DNA of 64,000 bases, taken from contig CAUYUJ010011226.1 in the NCBI GenBank assembly GCA_963575745.1, positions 115,347-179,346 of the forward strand, given 5' to 3'. Below are positions 43,441-55,890 of the stretch, piece by piece (position 1 is the stretch's first letter; every line of letters starts with the position of its first letter). The notes under the pieces are model-generated. The model was not told the DNA's origin. It made no database searches and saw nothing but the letters and a program-made list of their open reading frames with translations. The position numbers and the translations under genes were made by a program. The DNA comes from Prorocentrum cordatum. Taxonomy: Eukaryota; Sar; Dinophyceae; Prorocentrales; Prorocentraceae.

Positions 43441-44999
43441 CTAGATCTAAGGAGCAGCCCGAAAGCCAGAGCCCCTCAGGAGCCCAAAGTGGTCCGTACA
43501 GTGCAGGCGCGGCCGCAAGAGAAACATCGCAAGAACCCCCATCCTGAAAGTCCGCGCGCGATGTGCAATTGGGGGAACCCCCCAGGTCACTCTGAATGCA
43601 GCAGCTTCCTCACGCTCGCTGGACGTCGCCGCGCAGCCAGTCCAGCGAAGTTACTCGAAGTACCCAAACGAAACACAGTTTGTTTATAGTGTGAACCACA
43701 AATCACACACTGTTTTTTAACCAATACATGCGAATAACCTTCACCCGGCGCCTCTGTGCAATGCCACTCATGTCGAAGAACCTGGAGGACCCCCTGCGTT
43801 CTGGCAAACAAGCAACACTTCCGTGTTCTCAGCCGCCCCGATACGCAACACGTAACCAGTAGTATTCAGCTCAACACGTATGCTGAACACGACGGTATGG
43901 CGCGATACGTTTGCCTAAACGTGGGCTAGCGGCTAACACGCGCCGAGCCATCAAGCAACGCGTTCAATCCAGACATCTTAAACAACGTTTGCGTTTCAAC
44001 ACGGACGTCCGCTTTTCCATGATACAATGCAGTGATGATGAAGATTGCCACCGCCTCCACTGAGGGAAAAAAGACTCCACCATGCGAAGCATTAGCAATG
44101 AAGGAGAAGGGAGAGGAGGAGCAGGGAAGAATACGCGCCAAGCAGCCAGGAGCAACGCAATGGCCATCGCCTCGTCGATCGGGGGTGTACCCTCAAATCT
44201 GACGGTGCGAAAACATGCAACACCGCGAAAAATCAAGACCAGGGCCATGGAGACCGGTTTTTCTGCGCCATATCTCGAGCCGAATCGACCTGTGATGGCC
44301 CAAAGGCCCGAAACCCGGCGAAAACGCCCGGTGTGAACAAATTGACACGCCCAGATCTAAGGGCATCCCAGCGCCGTGACCGCGCCCTCGACAGCTCCCC
44401 GTTTCACTCGGTCACGAGCCCCTGGACCCCGAGGGACCCTGGGCACAGAAATATCCCAGAAAGCGGCGAGCGGAGGCCCAGCCCGCGGTTGTCGTTGTCG
44501 TCGTCGCCGCCGCCGCCGCCGAGATCGAGTGCCATGGGCGGACCTTGTCGGCTCCCGAGGCGTCCGCCGCGGCCGGCCTCTTCCGCGCGGCGCGCGCCGC
44601 CGCGGGGGCGGCGGCCGCCCCGAAGGCCTGCCGCAGGGCCAACATCTCCTGGCCGGGGGCGCCCGACCCGGGGAATCCAAGGGCCAGAAGCCTGAGGTAC
44701 TCGAGCGTTGTCATTGGTACCCGGAGGTTTACCAGCCTCGGGATGTGTCTCAGCAGCTGCGCCTTGCCGAGGGCGATCTTGGGGGGGCGCAAATCTCCCC
44801 GAACGGCCTCTCGAGACCCGAGTTACGACCAGAATGCCAGACTTCTACGCCTAGCGAGGGAATCACTACGGCAATGTTTTGGCCGTTTCTGACCTCGACA
44901 AACTCACACAATACCCCGGGACCTTCGAAAACTGGCTTGGGATGAAGAACCGGCGTCAGCCAGTTCTGTCCACTCGTAGAGGGGCAAAACGTCTCCGTC
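43441..44999. other. Unassigned sequence
   Basis: A minus-strand open stretch at 44412-44792 (MTTLEYLRLLALGF) could be an exon but matches nothing I know. Confidence 0.4.
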
Positions 45000-45115
45000 C
45001 GTGGTCGTCTTCGCCTGGCTTTGTTCGCCCAATCGTCTTCGCTTTTGCCTGGTCGTCTTCCCCTTGTCGTTTTTGCCCTGTCGTCTTCGCTCGGTCGTCT
45101 TCGTCCGCAGCCATC
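45000..45115. repeat. Short minisatellite, ggtcgtcttcgc type
   Basis: Six or more copies of (t)ggtcgtcttcg spaced about 13-20 bp. Confidence 0.75.
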
Positions 45116-47765
45116 TTCGCTGGCTGTCAACCCGAACCGCTAGAGTCGGCTTGCCCGAGTCGCGTGCCTCTTGTAACGTTTCTTGTTTGCTTGTTTGCCT
45201 GTTACTGTCCTTCTTTCCCGAGCAAGCCGTGGAAACGAGACGCCAGAGGCGGTGGCAGAGCCATCTCGCCCTGGCCCGCTAACGACAACTGCTACAGCAC
45301 ACTTTCGTTGTAGACTTACGGTCGTAGAGCTATGCACTTTTGCCTTCCCTTACCCAGCTCCCTCTTCCACCCCTCGCCTCCCTCCCCCCCCTCCCCGTAT
45401 GGGCAGATGGCGGGGAGAGGGAAGCTGCGATGCATCTTTGGAGAATCTCGTTAGTCCCATTGCACCGCTATCCGAGTCGAGTCCAAATTGAATCAATCTC
45501 AACCGTCGAATCAGCGCCGAATCAATGCGAATCCGTGTCAGTTACAAGAACAGTCCGCAACTTACAAGACGGACGAGGCCCCCCGACGATGCAACGTGAT
45601 CCCTCTCCCTCCCGCTCCCGCTTTCGTTGCACCCCTTCCTCCTGTTCCGACTCAGGCGCGGGCGAGAGCAGGAGGTGGAGGAGGAGGCGGGCAAAGAGGC
45701 CAGACACTGGTATATGAAATTGCGGACCGCAGGGCGGGGACCGCTCCCCAGCACTTGCGGGGTCGCCGGGACTTCGCGGGCACGGCCTCTGCAGGCTGCA
45801 GGGTGTCCTGATCGCAAGCTGTGCGCGAGCCGCCGCGCGCAAGCTGCACCCACGCGGTCCTGTGAAGAAGCAGCGGCGGCGCGCGGACGGGCCGGCTTGG
45901 GGTGTCAGGGAGGCACGGGGACAGCCAGCCGACAACGAGGAGGGCAGGGCGAGAACGGAGTGGGGCGGAGCGGTGTCAATCCGAGTTGGCAGCGGCGACT
46001 GCTTCGTGCCCTCTCGGAGCACGGCCTTCGCCAGCAAGACCCAATATTAATATGTGAATGCCATCAGCATCAGCGTTGAGCCCTCGAACATTACTGTATA
46101 CTAGCTGTCGAATGATATCGCGACCGCCGTGGAAATCATGCGCACCACAAGCGCAAGCGCCCATATGTAAGATGGGCGCGACTCAAGGGATTTAGCTCCA
46201 TACCAGGGAAAGCTGTCGGTCTACCAACTATGAGGCAACGTGCGCGGTGCCAAGATATCAACGACATGTGAAGGCCAAGATCTCGCCCGCGTGCAACACC
46301 GAAAAAAAGACTGGATTCAACGCGCCCCTCTCGGGTACCTCGAGCCACCTGACGCCTCCACATGACGGCTGCCGCGCATCAGCCGCACCTTCTCGGCAGC
46401 ACTCCACAGTCGAATGCGAACAACGTGCAAGTGGCGGGAAGACTGCGGGCCCGGATGGATAGCCGTTTTTGCCCTGTGGTGTTGGGAGGGCTGCACGTGG
46501 TTCAAGGGTCCTCACAAGCTCTCCTTGTCGTGCTCAATAAAATCGGGTATCGAGAAGAATTGTCGCCCTATCTGCAAGAGCCGTCGCAAGCGCTGCTGCA
46601 GTCTACAAAAGGAGCACAATGACTCGGGCTGGGCACTCCAGTGGGCACCTCCTGCAGCCAGAGGTTGGCAAGCGTCAATGACATTCGTTCTGGCGACGCA
46701 CACGTGTGTCCGGGCATGCGGCGTGCTTTCTGGCGCTCCACCGAACCGCTCTTGGATGCTGAACAGAAGGGGCGCTCGTGAACAGGATGGTGCAAGACAA
46801 GCGCAAATTGCCTGCTATTGAGCTCACCATGCAGCAACCGTCTCAGCATCGCAAACTGGTGTTCGCACCGACCCCCCTTCACAAACAAAGCCGCACGGAC
46901 GAGCAGTACCGCTAGCACAGTTCCTGGTGCGGCGCCGAGAGTACTCTTGCATCTTCTCAGTCGCCATTTCGCTGGTGATCACATGGGAAGCGTGATAGGC
47001 AGAAACAGCAGCGACAGTGGTCGAAGGCCCCGCCGCTGGGTGGATGCAGCTGCTCTTGTTTCCCAAGGGGGCCACTTGTTGCACTTCAACGCGCACTATC
47101 CTCTCAAGCCGAGTGGCTGCCGCTAGCGGCCAGGCGATGTTGGCAGGAAATTCATCGTTCACCTTTGCTACACTGTGGAACAAATGACTGAATATCTGGG
47201 CGCGGCATCAGTCAACCCGCTCCAATCATGTCATTGTTGTGTCTCGCACGATCGAGAGAACGGGCGCATTCATCAAGACAAACATTGACAAATATGACAA
47301 CATGGGCTGCAAGCGCGTTCCGTGCAAGCAACCTCGTTCCCAGCCTGGTGCGGGCAATGCGCTTGGAAAACATGTCCGTAGACAGAAGTTATCAAACCAC
47401 ACGTCGGGGCAAAGTCCAGACCCCATTAGTTTGTTTGTGGCAAAAACTTGTTCTTGCGGCCACAAGCTTTCAAGGCACACCATTTCAGAGGGGCCAATCA
47501 TCGGTTCGAAAAACCACGTAACTTTCTGCCGATGAAAGGACTGGACAAGACAAATGAATGTTCACATCGATGATGTGATTAACCTCTACTTTCACTTCCG
47601 TGCGCCCTCATCTTGATTCCAGGGGAGAAGGAACCAGAAGATAACACATGCTGCCAGTCACCGAAAAACACCTGCCACGACACAGCGTTCGCTACGAGGA
47701 GGGTTCTGGAGCGGTGAAATGTTCGCGGCCACGTGATCGAGAAACTTGATTCAAACTGTCCAGAG
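45116..47765. other. Unassigned sequence
   Basis: Less GC-rich than the element regions. No protein or RNA family recognised on either strand. Confidence 0.5.
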
Positions 47766-47832
47766 AGAAAATAAGAAGATGAAGAAGAAGAAGAAGAAGA
47801 AGAAGAAGGAGGATTGGGAGGAGGAGGAAAAG
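47766..47832. repeat. (GAA)n/(GGA)n tract
   Basis: About 65 bp of purine triplets. Confidence 0.85.
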
Positions 47833-49417
47833 AAAGATCCCCGTCCTCGTGTCCGTAGGGCGACTCGCTGCAGTCTGCCAGGCGTGCAGCGAGCGTGGAC
47901 TTGCTGCCTGCCACCTGTGGCAATGCACTCGCGCTTCCGCCGCGGCAGGGGCCTGAAGTGGGCGCCCTCCGCCCCTGAGGCTTCAGAAGTTCCGAGGCAA
48001 GTTCGACGTAATGAGCCGCTCCCAGGTAACTTCGCCGCAAGAAAACACCTGGTCTGCAGTGAGGGGGAGCCCTAGGCGGCACTTGGGAGGGGGACGTCTG
48101 GAAACAGTCCGAACGGGTCTGGGTTGGCGCCTACTCTTCCAAAATTGGCTTGGGCCTGGATCGGGACGGATCTGGAACGCTGGGGGACCCTAGGGAGGCC
48201 CGAGGAACGGGATCGACAACGTCGAGGAGCAAGACGTTCGTGTCAACTTTCAAGGATCAGCGTGCGCTTCGCTCCTCCAGAACATAAATATGGGCCTCGA
48301 GAGCCCCAATGCATGGCCCCGGGACGCTGGACACGCCAAGGACCAGACGAGATCTTAACCAAATTAATTGCGCACCAGCTTCGGACCGTGGGCTAGCCAC
48401 CGCACGGAGTATTGATCCTGCAATGATGGAGCGAGCATTCGCACGAAGCGAAAAGAAGGTGGGTGGGTGGACAAGGAGAATGAAGAGGAGTGACGCTGGC
48501 CGACGGGGAAGGCAAGGGCACAGCGGCGGGGCTGGCCGCAGGCAGCTGGATGGGCCCCTGGTGCCTCTCCTCCTCCTCCTCCTGCTCCTCCTCCTCCTGC
48601 TCATGTTTTGCTCCCTTTCAAACTCTGAATCCTGCCTCAAAATGCGAACGCGCCCATACATGCGCCTACATGTAAGCATGCGGCACGCGCGCACAAGCAA
48701 CACTACAATCATGGAGCACGACAACCGGGCAACGATGCTGCGAGAATCGTGGTGGCAGAGATTAGCAATTTCCCAGCTAGATCAACTCCATGCTAAGCTT
48801 CGCACTTTGTAGATCCTTGTTCAGATAGATCCCGGTTGTTTGTTGTACTGGCATTCGAACCGAGACATTGCGATGTGTATATTTACCCACCATAGGGGAT
48901 GTCAACACGTATTGTGTTAGCCTAGCTTTAACTCGGCGTTCGAAGGTGCGATACTATACTCCATTTAGCTTGCCTTGCCGTTGGCTTCGCATACAGCAGC
49001 ATATCGGGCTTTAGCTGCACACGCTCACGCAACACCTGGCTTTGTGGAGCATGTATGTCTGTTCATGGATACTTGTGGCACTGCTGGCGGACCGAAACAC
49101 GTAGTCACACGCACGAACACGCATATTTCAGTTATGCCGCTTACACGTACGAACACGCACCTTATAGCGAACGTCCCCCATTGAACTTCTGCACTTGTCG
49201 TTGACGGTGCGCATACCAACAGACTTGATGCCGACAGAAAAAAGAGGGAGGAGGTTCAGGGTCCATGGAGGCGCGCCCGAATGACGAACACGAGTCACGA
49301 TGAAAGGGGAGGCGGATCAAGAATATTTGCTTGACTGGCTCCATCTTTCCCCCTTCCGCACACTTATCCGCCCTCCTCCTCATCCTACCGTTGCTCGCCT
49401 TTTGGTGCTCCGCGCCC
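47833..49417. other. Unassigned sequence with a TCC tract at 48566-48602
   Basis: No gene recognised. cacgaacacgcaNNt words recur near 49110-49165. Confidence 0.5.
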
Positions 49418-49710
49418 CTCCTCCTCCCTCCTCCTCCCTCCTCCCTCCTGCTGCTGCTCCTCCACCTCCTCCTCCTCCTCCTCCTCCTCCTCCTCCTCCA
49501 CCTCCTCCTCCCCCCTCCTTGCGCTCCGCCTCCCCCTCCATTCCTTCCCCTGCTGCGGTTGCTCCTGCTACTCCTTTTCCTGCGCCTCCACCCACGCGCG
49601 CGCGCGAAAAGGAGGAGGAGGAGGAGGCGGAGGAGGAGGAGGAGGAGGAGGAGGAGGAGGAGGAGGAGGAGGAGGAGGAGACGGAGGAGGAGACGGAGGA
49701 GGAGGAGCGC
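49418..49710. repeat. (TCC)n followed by (GGA)n, inverted microsatellite pair
   Basis: A pyrimidine tract (49418-49520) and a complementary purine tract (49608-49708) are separated by about 90 bp, so the two arms could pair as a large hairpin. Confidence 0.9.
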
Positions 49711-49765
49711 GGGCAACCTGAGGCGAGCGTGTCTCGTAGGCCTCAGGGGGCTCGACCGCCGTGCG

Positions 49766-51540
49766 CTAAGCGGAAGATTTGACGCGCGCGGAGAGAGCAC
49801 GGGCAGCAGCCATCAACGCGTTTGGCTGGCTAGGACAGGAGAAGTAGTGGGGGAATGAGTCTGGCTGTTCGCAACAGCCGAATACGCAGCTGCGCGGCGC
49901 GAGCACGTGCATGCGGGCGGTAGTCGTCCACACGCCGGCCAGGGTCTTGAGAGTAGCCCATCGCCAGCTGGGGCGAACGCTACGCAAGGAATTGGTGAGC
50001 GACTCCCATCGCTCGGGCAATAGTTCGGGTGCAGTATATAATCCCCACGCGGCAATCCGCTTCGCGAGGGTGACCGTGAATGGCGAGGCGACTGCGGACT
50101 TGCGGAGGGAGGCCGCCAAGGCTCTCTGCAAGTGGTGGCGGCACGGCGGCTGGGCTTCCAACGCCAAAGCCTTGTCCGCCTGCGCTGCGCGGTGAGCGGC
50201 TTGCATCATCGCTGGTGTGAATGGGGTAGTGCTGCACAATGGCGTGCGGTTGCTCGCCGAAGCTGGGAAACCACAGTCCGTCCAACCAGCGATGGAAAGA
50301 GTGAGCAGTGCTTTCCTCCCACGCTGTGTCGCGGAGCCGACAGAAATGTGGTTCCCATAGCGCGGCCAAAGTGTGCGATGCAGAGCGAGCGGCAGCGGCG
50401 ACAGACGTGACCTGAATCGAGCGAAGTACAGGGGGCGGCGACCAATCCGCCATCGCGAGAAGGTCAACCTTGCGGAAAGTATTCGGTGGCATCGCTTCCA
50501 GAATGCACATGCTGAAATGAGAGCACGCGCCGCCGCCATTCCCGCCCCGGGGCGCGCCACTGGTCAGCCAAAGAGGCCGACGTGCCAAGGGGGGTCCCGA
50601 GGCATTTGGCACGCCCCTCAATCGAAAACGCACGCCAGGAGGGCACGGCCGCGGAATGCAGGTCCTGGGCATGGGCAATGGTGGCAGGCGACGCTGCCGC
50701 CCAAAGAGGGACGGCAACACACTTGCGAGGCTTGAGGGAGAGGAGTGCGAGGCTAGCGGCGGCATCGAAGGCCTCAATCACTTTGCCAATCACTCCGATG
50801 GATGCGCGCGTGATGCCCAAATCGTCCGCACATGCGCCCGGGTAGTTCTGCGAGGGAGCAACCGCGTCGTCCAGCTCGATGATGGCGGCGATGTGGCGGA
50901 TCAGAGGGCCCATAGCAATCGCCCAGGCGGGCCCGCTCGCAGGGCAACCCTGGGCAACTCCTGACTCGATCGCGAACGTGGGGCGGCGTGCGCCGTCGAC
51001 CTTGACCGAGGAGGTGGGCGCGTAATGCATGGCCTCGAACAGGTGCATGAAGGCCGTCGGCAACCCGAAGCTGCGCGGCGCTTTGAAGAGCCGCGTTCTG
51101 CCGAGAGACGGGAACGCCGCGGCGAAGTCGAAGCTGCTGAAGATGGGGTGGCGCTCCGAGGCAGTCTCCAAGAGGCCAGCGCGACGCATTTCAGCGTCCA
51201 GACGCACGATGTGCTGCGTTAAATTCCTGCCCGTAACGAAACCCTGCTGCGCCTTGTGGATCTGCTCGGCAACGAACGGCTGGATGAAATGGTTGACGTC
51301 CGTGTTCTCCAGCGAGAGAGGGCGAGTGTCTTCGGGTGGGCGGTCAGTCGTGAGCTCGCCCAAGAGATCGTCACCCTTCGGGGGAAACGCGAAGTCTGAG
51401 TCGTTCAAGTCACGGGGGATCGGATGCCCAGCGCAGAGGTGGAGGGCCAGGAGGAGCCAGCGAATACAGTCATCGTGATGCCACGAGGAAAGCCGGGTAA
51501 AGAACGCGAGGGATTTTTCTGGCCACGGCGAGCCTCGGCC
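49766..51540 (-). pseudogene. LINE-3: reverse transcriptase fragment with zinc-finger C terminus
   Basis: The reading frame is open from about 51500 (FFTRLSSWHHDDCIRWLLLA, then AFPPKGDD). Reverse-transcriptase motifs follow: RPLSLENTDVN, QQGFVTGRN, FSSFDFAAAFPSL (motif A Asp near 51130), SGVAQGCPASGP (motif B) and CADDLG (motif C, 50821-50829). The frame ends at 50464 and the C-terminal part continues in another frame (about 50560-49766), with CVFGCCEQPDSFPHYFSC, a zinc-finger-like motif typical of LINE ORF2 ends. No endonuclease or RNase H domain is present, so it is 5'-truncated and carries one frameshift. It is a different lineage from LINE-1 and LINE-2, with ADD in place of FADD/YIDD contexts. 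No target-site duplication could be identified. Confidence 0.82.
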
Positions 51541-53149
51541 ACGAAATGGTTCAACCCGACGTGTATCTGAGAAGCGCTCCGAAAACGAGGGAACCCCTCC
51601 TTATTTCAGCGTCTTGTCTACATGAAAGCCCGCAGCCCGCAGGCGAACAACGGCGGCGCGGGCACGGGACGTGCGTCAGAAGAGGGGCTTGTTGATGTCG
51701 CCGCCGAGTGTGAAAGCAGGAATCCACCAGGCGTCGAAGTAGCGCTGGCGAAGTTGGTCGGAGGCGTGCTCGCCACGCTCGAAGAGGAGAGACGAGGAGG
51801 GGAAAGGGGAGGATGTGAACTAAAGGACGGGACGTGACGGGACGGCGAGCGAGTATGCCTCCTGCCCGGAGAGGACATGGCGAGGAGGAGGATGCGGAGG
51901 GGGAGGAAGAGGAGGAGGAGGAGAAGGAAGAGAAGGAGGAGAAGGGGAAAGAGGAGGAACAGGAAATGGGAGGGGGGGGGGCAAGTATGAGCAGGATGAG
52001 GCTGGAGGTGGCATTCCGCAGGTGCGTTGCTTGTGCTGCCTCCCCCCCTCGAGGTGGGCACGAAACCTGGAGGCCGGCGCCCCTGCACAGCCGCCTGAGC
52101 TGCACGACCCGCAGCTGCTGAAAGTCCTCACGGGTGGCCGCCTGGAGGGTTCACAACTCGGATGCCTCCCAGACGGGACCATGAGAGCGGGGATCGGAAG
52201 ATCTCGCCGCATCGCGGATGCGCCGCCGATACATCGGCGACGTCGAAGCGGAGGATCTCGGACTCTGGATCGTGCCGCGTCGTCGATGCGGCGCTATCCT
52301 CCAATCCCATCTGCCCTGGTCCCAGGCCTGGAGTCGGCGCGGGCGCTGGGACCAGAACACCCCTGGGCGAGGCTACGTATGGGAGAGCGGCGCCAGCTCT
52401 GTCAGAGCGTCTTGTCTTGGAGGACCCGTGCCTCTCGACGAAAGGCGGGCTTACATCGACCACAATTTTTGATCCCTTGCATGCGGTCCAAAAATAAGAA
52501 TTAAGATGCGACGGCACACTGGAAGGGACAGATTTCCCGGGGCTCCGATCAGAGCGTTGACGCTTCATCAGCATGGGATGTCTTCCCAGAGCTCTGGCGA
52601 TAGATCCCATGGTCTGCTGGAGTGACGAATCCGTTCACGAAGCCCTCTCTGAACGGAATTCCATATCGCACAACAAGAATTACGAAGAACTGTTCTCCAA
52701 TCATACTGTTTTTCACGCCTTGTGTCTCCTTCGTCCCCCTGCCAACTCGATGAGACCAATCATTGCTCAACAACTCTGCCCCATGCCGGCTAGACCAATT
52801 ATCCTGTCCCTCTCTGGCCTCCCCCCTTGCGCGGTACATGTCGTGTGCCCGCTGCGCCTCCTACTCCCAGGGCTGTTCAAGCCATCTCCCTGCTAACATC
52901 GGTTCGAGCCCTACAATGAAAACGTATAGTAAGAACCCGTGGTAAGGACGCAAGACCCTTGGAGGCCGAAGTTGAAGTATTCTGGCCTGCGAAAGCTGCT
53001 AGGGACGGACCGCGGAGGCTGAGGCAGGCAAGGGCCCTAGGTTACCCTTGAAAAAATCGTTTGTCCTTACTATGCGCATTGACTGTACCGTTTTGATTAA
53101 TACATACTTTCTTCTTTCTTGGAGCTAGTCAGATATTTCGCTCTCTCTC
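51541..53149. other. Unassigned sequence
   Basis: Purine-rich at 51880-51975. 52200-52260 contains inverted gccgat/atcggc words like those at 42243. No gene recognised. Confidence 0.5.
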
Positions 53150-53211
53150 TATATATATATGCACCGATGTCTATATACATGTATGTACATATGCAAATAC
53201 ACGCACACACA

Positions 53212-53249
<38 letters not shown>
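53150..53249. repeat. (TA)n/(CA)n microsatellite
   Basis: TA-rich with an uninterrupted run at about 53219-53245. It directly flanks the 3' end of the tyrosine-recombinase element; TA-rich sequence also follows its 5' end at 59871. Confidence 0.95.
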
Positions 53250-53356
53250 GCTCGCCTACCTTACCTTCCCGCCAGGCTGATTTTGTGTGAAGGGCTGACC
53301 AGGCCGGTAGCTTCGAATGACGATGCCGAGGGGCGCCAAGCCGAGAGCACAAACCC
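53250..53356 (-). repeat. Split direct repeat B2
   Basis: About 107 bp, nearly identical to 53543-53649, from gctcgcctacc to gagcaca. Confidence 0.92.
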
Positions 53357-53475
53357 TGCAAAAAAGAAAAGCGTTTACTACAGCTTGCTGAGCAGTTTGA
53401 AGGAGGGAATGAGAAAGGAGGACACAGCACATACACACACCCACAGACGCACGTTAGAGAGGGCGGGAGGGAGGG

Positions 53476-53542
53476 AAGACTTGAGCGTGGCAGTTGCGGC
53501 GGGATCCAGGATGGGCTATGCCTGAACATGTGAAATGTGACA
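53476..53542 (-). repeat. Split direct repeat A2
   Basis: 67 bp, about 61 identical to 59804-59870, ending gaaatgtgaca. Confidence 0.92.
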
Positions 53543-53649
53543 GCTCGCCTACCTTACCTTCCCGCCAGGGTCATTTTGTGTGAAGGGCTGACCAGGCCGG
53601 TAGCTTCGAATGACGATGCCGAGGGGCGCCAAGCCGAGAGCACACACCC
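53543..53649 (-). repeat. Split direct repeat B1
   Basis: Nearly identical to 53250-53356 and immediately adjacent to A2. Part of it also lies within the end of the methyltransferase-side reading frame. Confidence 0.92.
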
Positions 53650-53659
53650 ATGCCCGAAT

Positions 53660-54470
53660 GGTGACCTGGCCGATCCGCAACGCAAAGATCAAAAGGCCGA
53701 CCTCGAACCACAGCCACATCGATAACATACTTAGCAAACCTCCGGGCACGTTTGTCTTCGAACGATCGCTGCATCACACGACTGAACTTCCGAGCGAAGG
53801 CCTTGGGGTACTCCGCAGCAAGACGAGTAAAGTGAGGGCCCTGAGGAGCGTGGCCGGATAAGATTCCATGAGGCTTTTGTGTCTTAGAACAGATACCAGA
53901 TCGACCCGATCAGAGGAGACCGAGGTTCAGCAGCGGGAGCGAGTGCCACGTGGCAACGCTGGTCGCCTTATGCCGCGGCGCCCCGTACTGGCACATGTGA
54001 AGCTGAACCTTCTGGGCAGAGGCGGCCCGCAGAAGCCGGGCCAGCTCGGGGGCGTGCCGCGTCAGAGAGCCCGCTGGATTCTCGAGGTTGGTGGCCACTT
54101 TGCACTTCGGGGCCAAGCGGATGACCTTGCAAGTGAATTTGAAGGTCGCACTTCCGACTTCCAGCCGCGCCCGCTCGCTTGGGGAAAGACCTGGCAGCCC
54201 CGTGGGATGCCGTCGGGGGCGCAGTGGCCGCCGAAGGGCTTGGCTCCAGGTCGTGCGCGGCGTTCCAAGCCAGATGCCGGCGATGCAGCCGGAGGTGACC
54301 CAGCCGCTGAGAACCTCAAAAAACTCATGCGCCAAGTGATTCTCGTGGGCGCCGCGGCTGATGTCGAAGCCCACGGCCGCGATGCCATCTGCCTTCAGCG
54401 CGGCGGTGATGCAACCTTTCCCACAGAAGAGCTCGACGAATGCACATCGTCTGCGTAGCCGGCCCTCGCC
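53660..54470 (-). pseudogene. Methyltransferase-like domain of the tyrosine-recombinase element
   Basis: FVELFCGKGCITAAL (near 54440-54395) resembles the SAM-binding motif I, followed by GFDISRG. GIWLGTPRTTWSQA (near 54270) resembles a catalytic-loop motif in which GTPCTTWS is usual; here Arg replaces Cys. CQYGAPRHKATSVATW follows (near 53990). After a stop at 53910, the continuation in other frames (GPHFTRLAAEYPKAFARKFS, near 53830-53770) fits the usual domain end. Methyltransferase-like domains are a known companion of DIRS-type elements. The Cys-to-Arg change and the frame breaks suggest it is inactive. Confidence 0.65.
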
Positions 54471-54526
54471 TATCGCTCGACGGAGGGCGGCCGGCGCGTG
54501 CGCCCGCGCGGCGCCGGGGGCCGCGA

Positions 54527-55890
54527 TCAGCGGCGGCGCCGCTTCTGACCGCGGCCGGCCGCCGCTGCCGCTCGGCTGGGCCGGGCCCCCACCAGGCTGG
54601 CCGGAGCGGCGGGCGCCTGGGGTCGCAGCGGGCGCGGGCCGCAGGCCAGGGCACCCTCGATCACGATCCTGAAGTTCGCCTCGACCAGTCTGCCGAACGA
54701 CAGTGTGGCGGCAGGCGCCCAGTGGAGCTCGGCGAGCAGCTTCGACTCCTTCGCGTACCGTTTCATGCTGCTACTGTGGCCCCACCTGCCCATGCGCTGC
54801 GCCTGCTCCGGCGTGCGGGTGCCCCGTGTGATGTCCTCCGAGGCCCCCCCGTGGCGCGGAGAGTTCAGGTGGGGGCGGAGGCGGCCGAGCAACAGGTGCT
54901 TGGCTGCCTCGCCGAAGGCCCTCTTGTACTCGCCGAGGTCGTAGTCTCAGAGGGGGGCCTCCGCGGGCGTCGCTAGCTTCAGAGCCTCCAAGACCGACCG
55001 CAGCCAGCTCGCATTGTCGATGATGACCGACTCTTCGAAGAGGCCGACCTTGCTCGGGATCCGATCGACCACGTCGTCCAGCACGAGCGCCCACTCGTCG
55101 TGGGCCGAGCCCGCGGCAGCCGCTGGCCGGACCAGGCTGCGGCCCCTCAGCCGCGGCGCCTCGCCCAGACGAGTGTAGCACAGGAAACTGATCACCGCGC
55201 AGATGGCCATCCGCGTCAGGCCCCAGCTGGCCAAGAGGCCAGCGATCGCAAAGCAGGCGCTCCTCGGCAGCGGCAGCCGCGTGCCCGCAGGGGCCCGGCG
55301 GGCCCGCGCGATTGCGCACCGCTTGGCTCGAGGCAGCGCCCGCGGCACGGCATTGTAGAGGACGGGCGTCACGTGGCTGAGGGCCGCCAGGAGCTGTGAC
55401 CCTGTGTTGCCGTTCTCGCCCAGGAGGTGCAGCTGGTCGAAGTACTCCACCAACAGTGCGTCGAGCTCCGTCATCGAGCCCCAGTCCCTGCGGCGGGCCG
55501 AGCAGATGGCCGCGAAGGCCTCGAGGGCCATCTGGTAGTTCCTGGCCGTCGAGGGGAGGGTCGCCGCACTCTCCAGCGTCGACGGCCCGCTGAAGCGCAG
55601 CGCGGCCTTGGCCAACTGGGCGGCCGCCACGGCCCGCTCGCGCTTCAGAGCCGACGCGGCCGGCGCCCGGGGCGCCCGGGCCCCCGGCGCGGCCGGCGCC
55701 CGCCGCCGGCGGCAGCAGCAGCAGCAGCAGCGCCCGCATGGCCGTCGTGCGGGTCGTGCTGGCCGTAGACGCGCGCTCCTGAGAACCAACCGACCTCGCC
55801 TCTGGAGACCGGGTCGGCCGGGCTGAGCATCCGAGGGCACCCGCCTGACGGCGAGCCTCGAGCCCGTAGCTAGCGACAGAGCGCATATGC
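54527..55890 (-). pseudogene. Tyrosine recombinase (YR) of the element, in-frame stop
   Basis: The N-terminal helical part includes LPSTARNYQMALEAFAAIC and MTELDALLVEYFDQLHLLG. The catalytic half has FLCYTRLGEAPRL (near 55165; the first catalytic Arg context), PHLNSPRHGGASED (54835-54876; usually HxxRHG) and MGRWGHSSSMKRYAKE (near 54750; the Gly-Arg-Trp...Tyr nucleophile context). One in-frame TGA lies near 54947-54949, between EAPL and DYDLGEYK; everything else is in one frame. It would integrate circular cDNA by recombination. Motif order and residues fit DIRS/Ngaro recombinases. Confidence 0.8.

Noticed and set aside
44412-44792. Minus-strand open frame as a host exon
   Set aside because: Plausible composition but no recognised domain, and the complementary frame is equally open because of GC bias.
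50941-50960. gcagggcaaccctg as another copy of the 14-bp hairpin repeat
   Set aside because: It encodes the conserved QGCPASG motif B of LINE-3 reverse transcriptase, so similarity is expected by function.
52903-52922. Possible tRNA gene from a good B-box word (ggttcgagccc)
   Set aside because: No A box at the right distance and no cloverleaf pairing seen.
53149-53529. Minus-strand open frame with Cys-rich stretch as a small gene
   Set aside because: It lies across A2, single-copy DNA, B2 and the TA microsatellite of the retrotransposon end; the frame is explained by the repeats.
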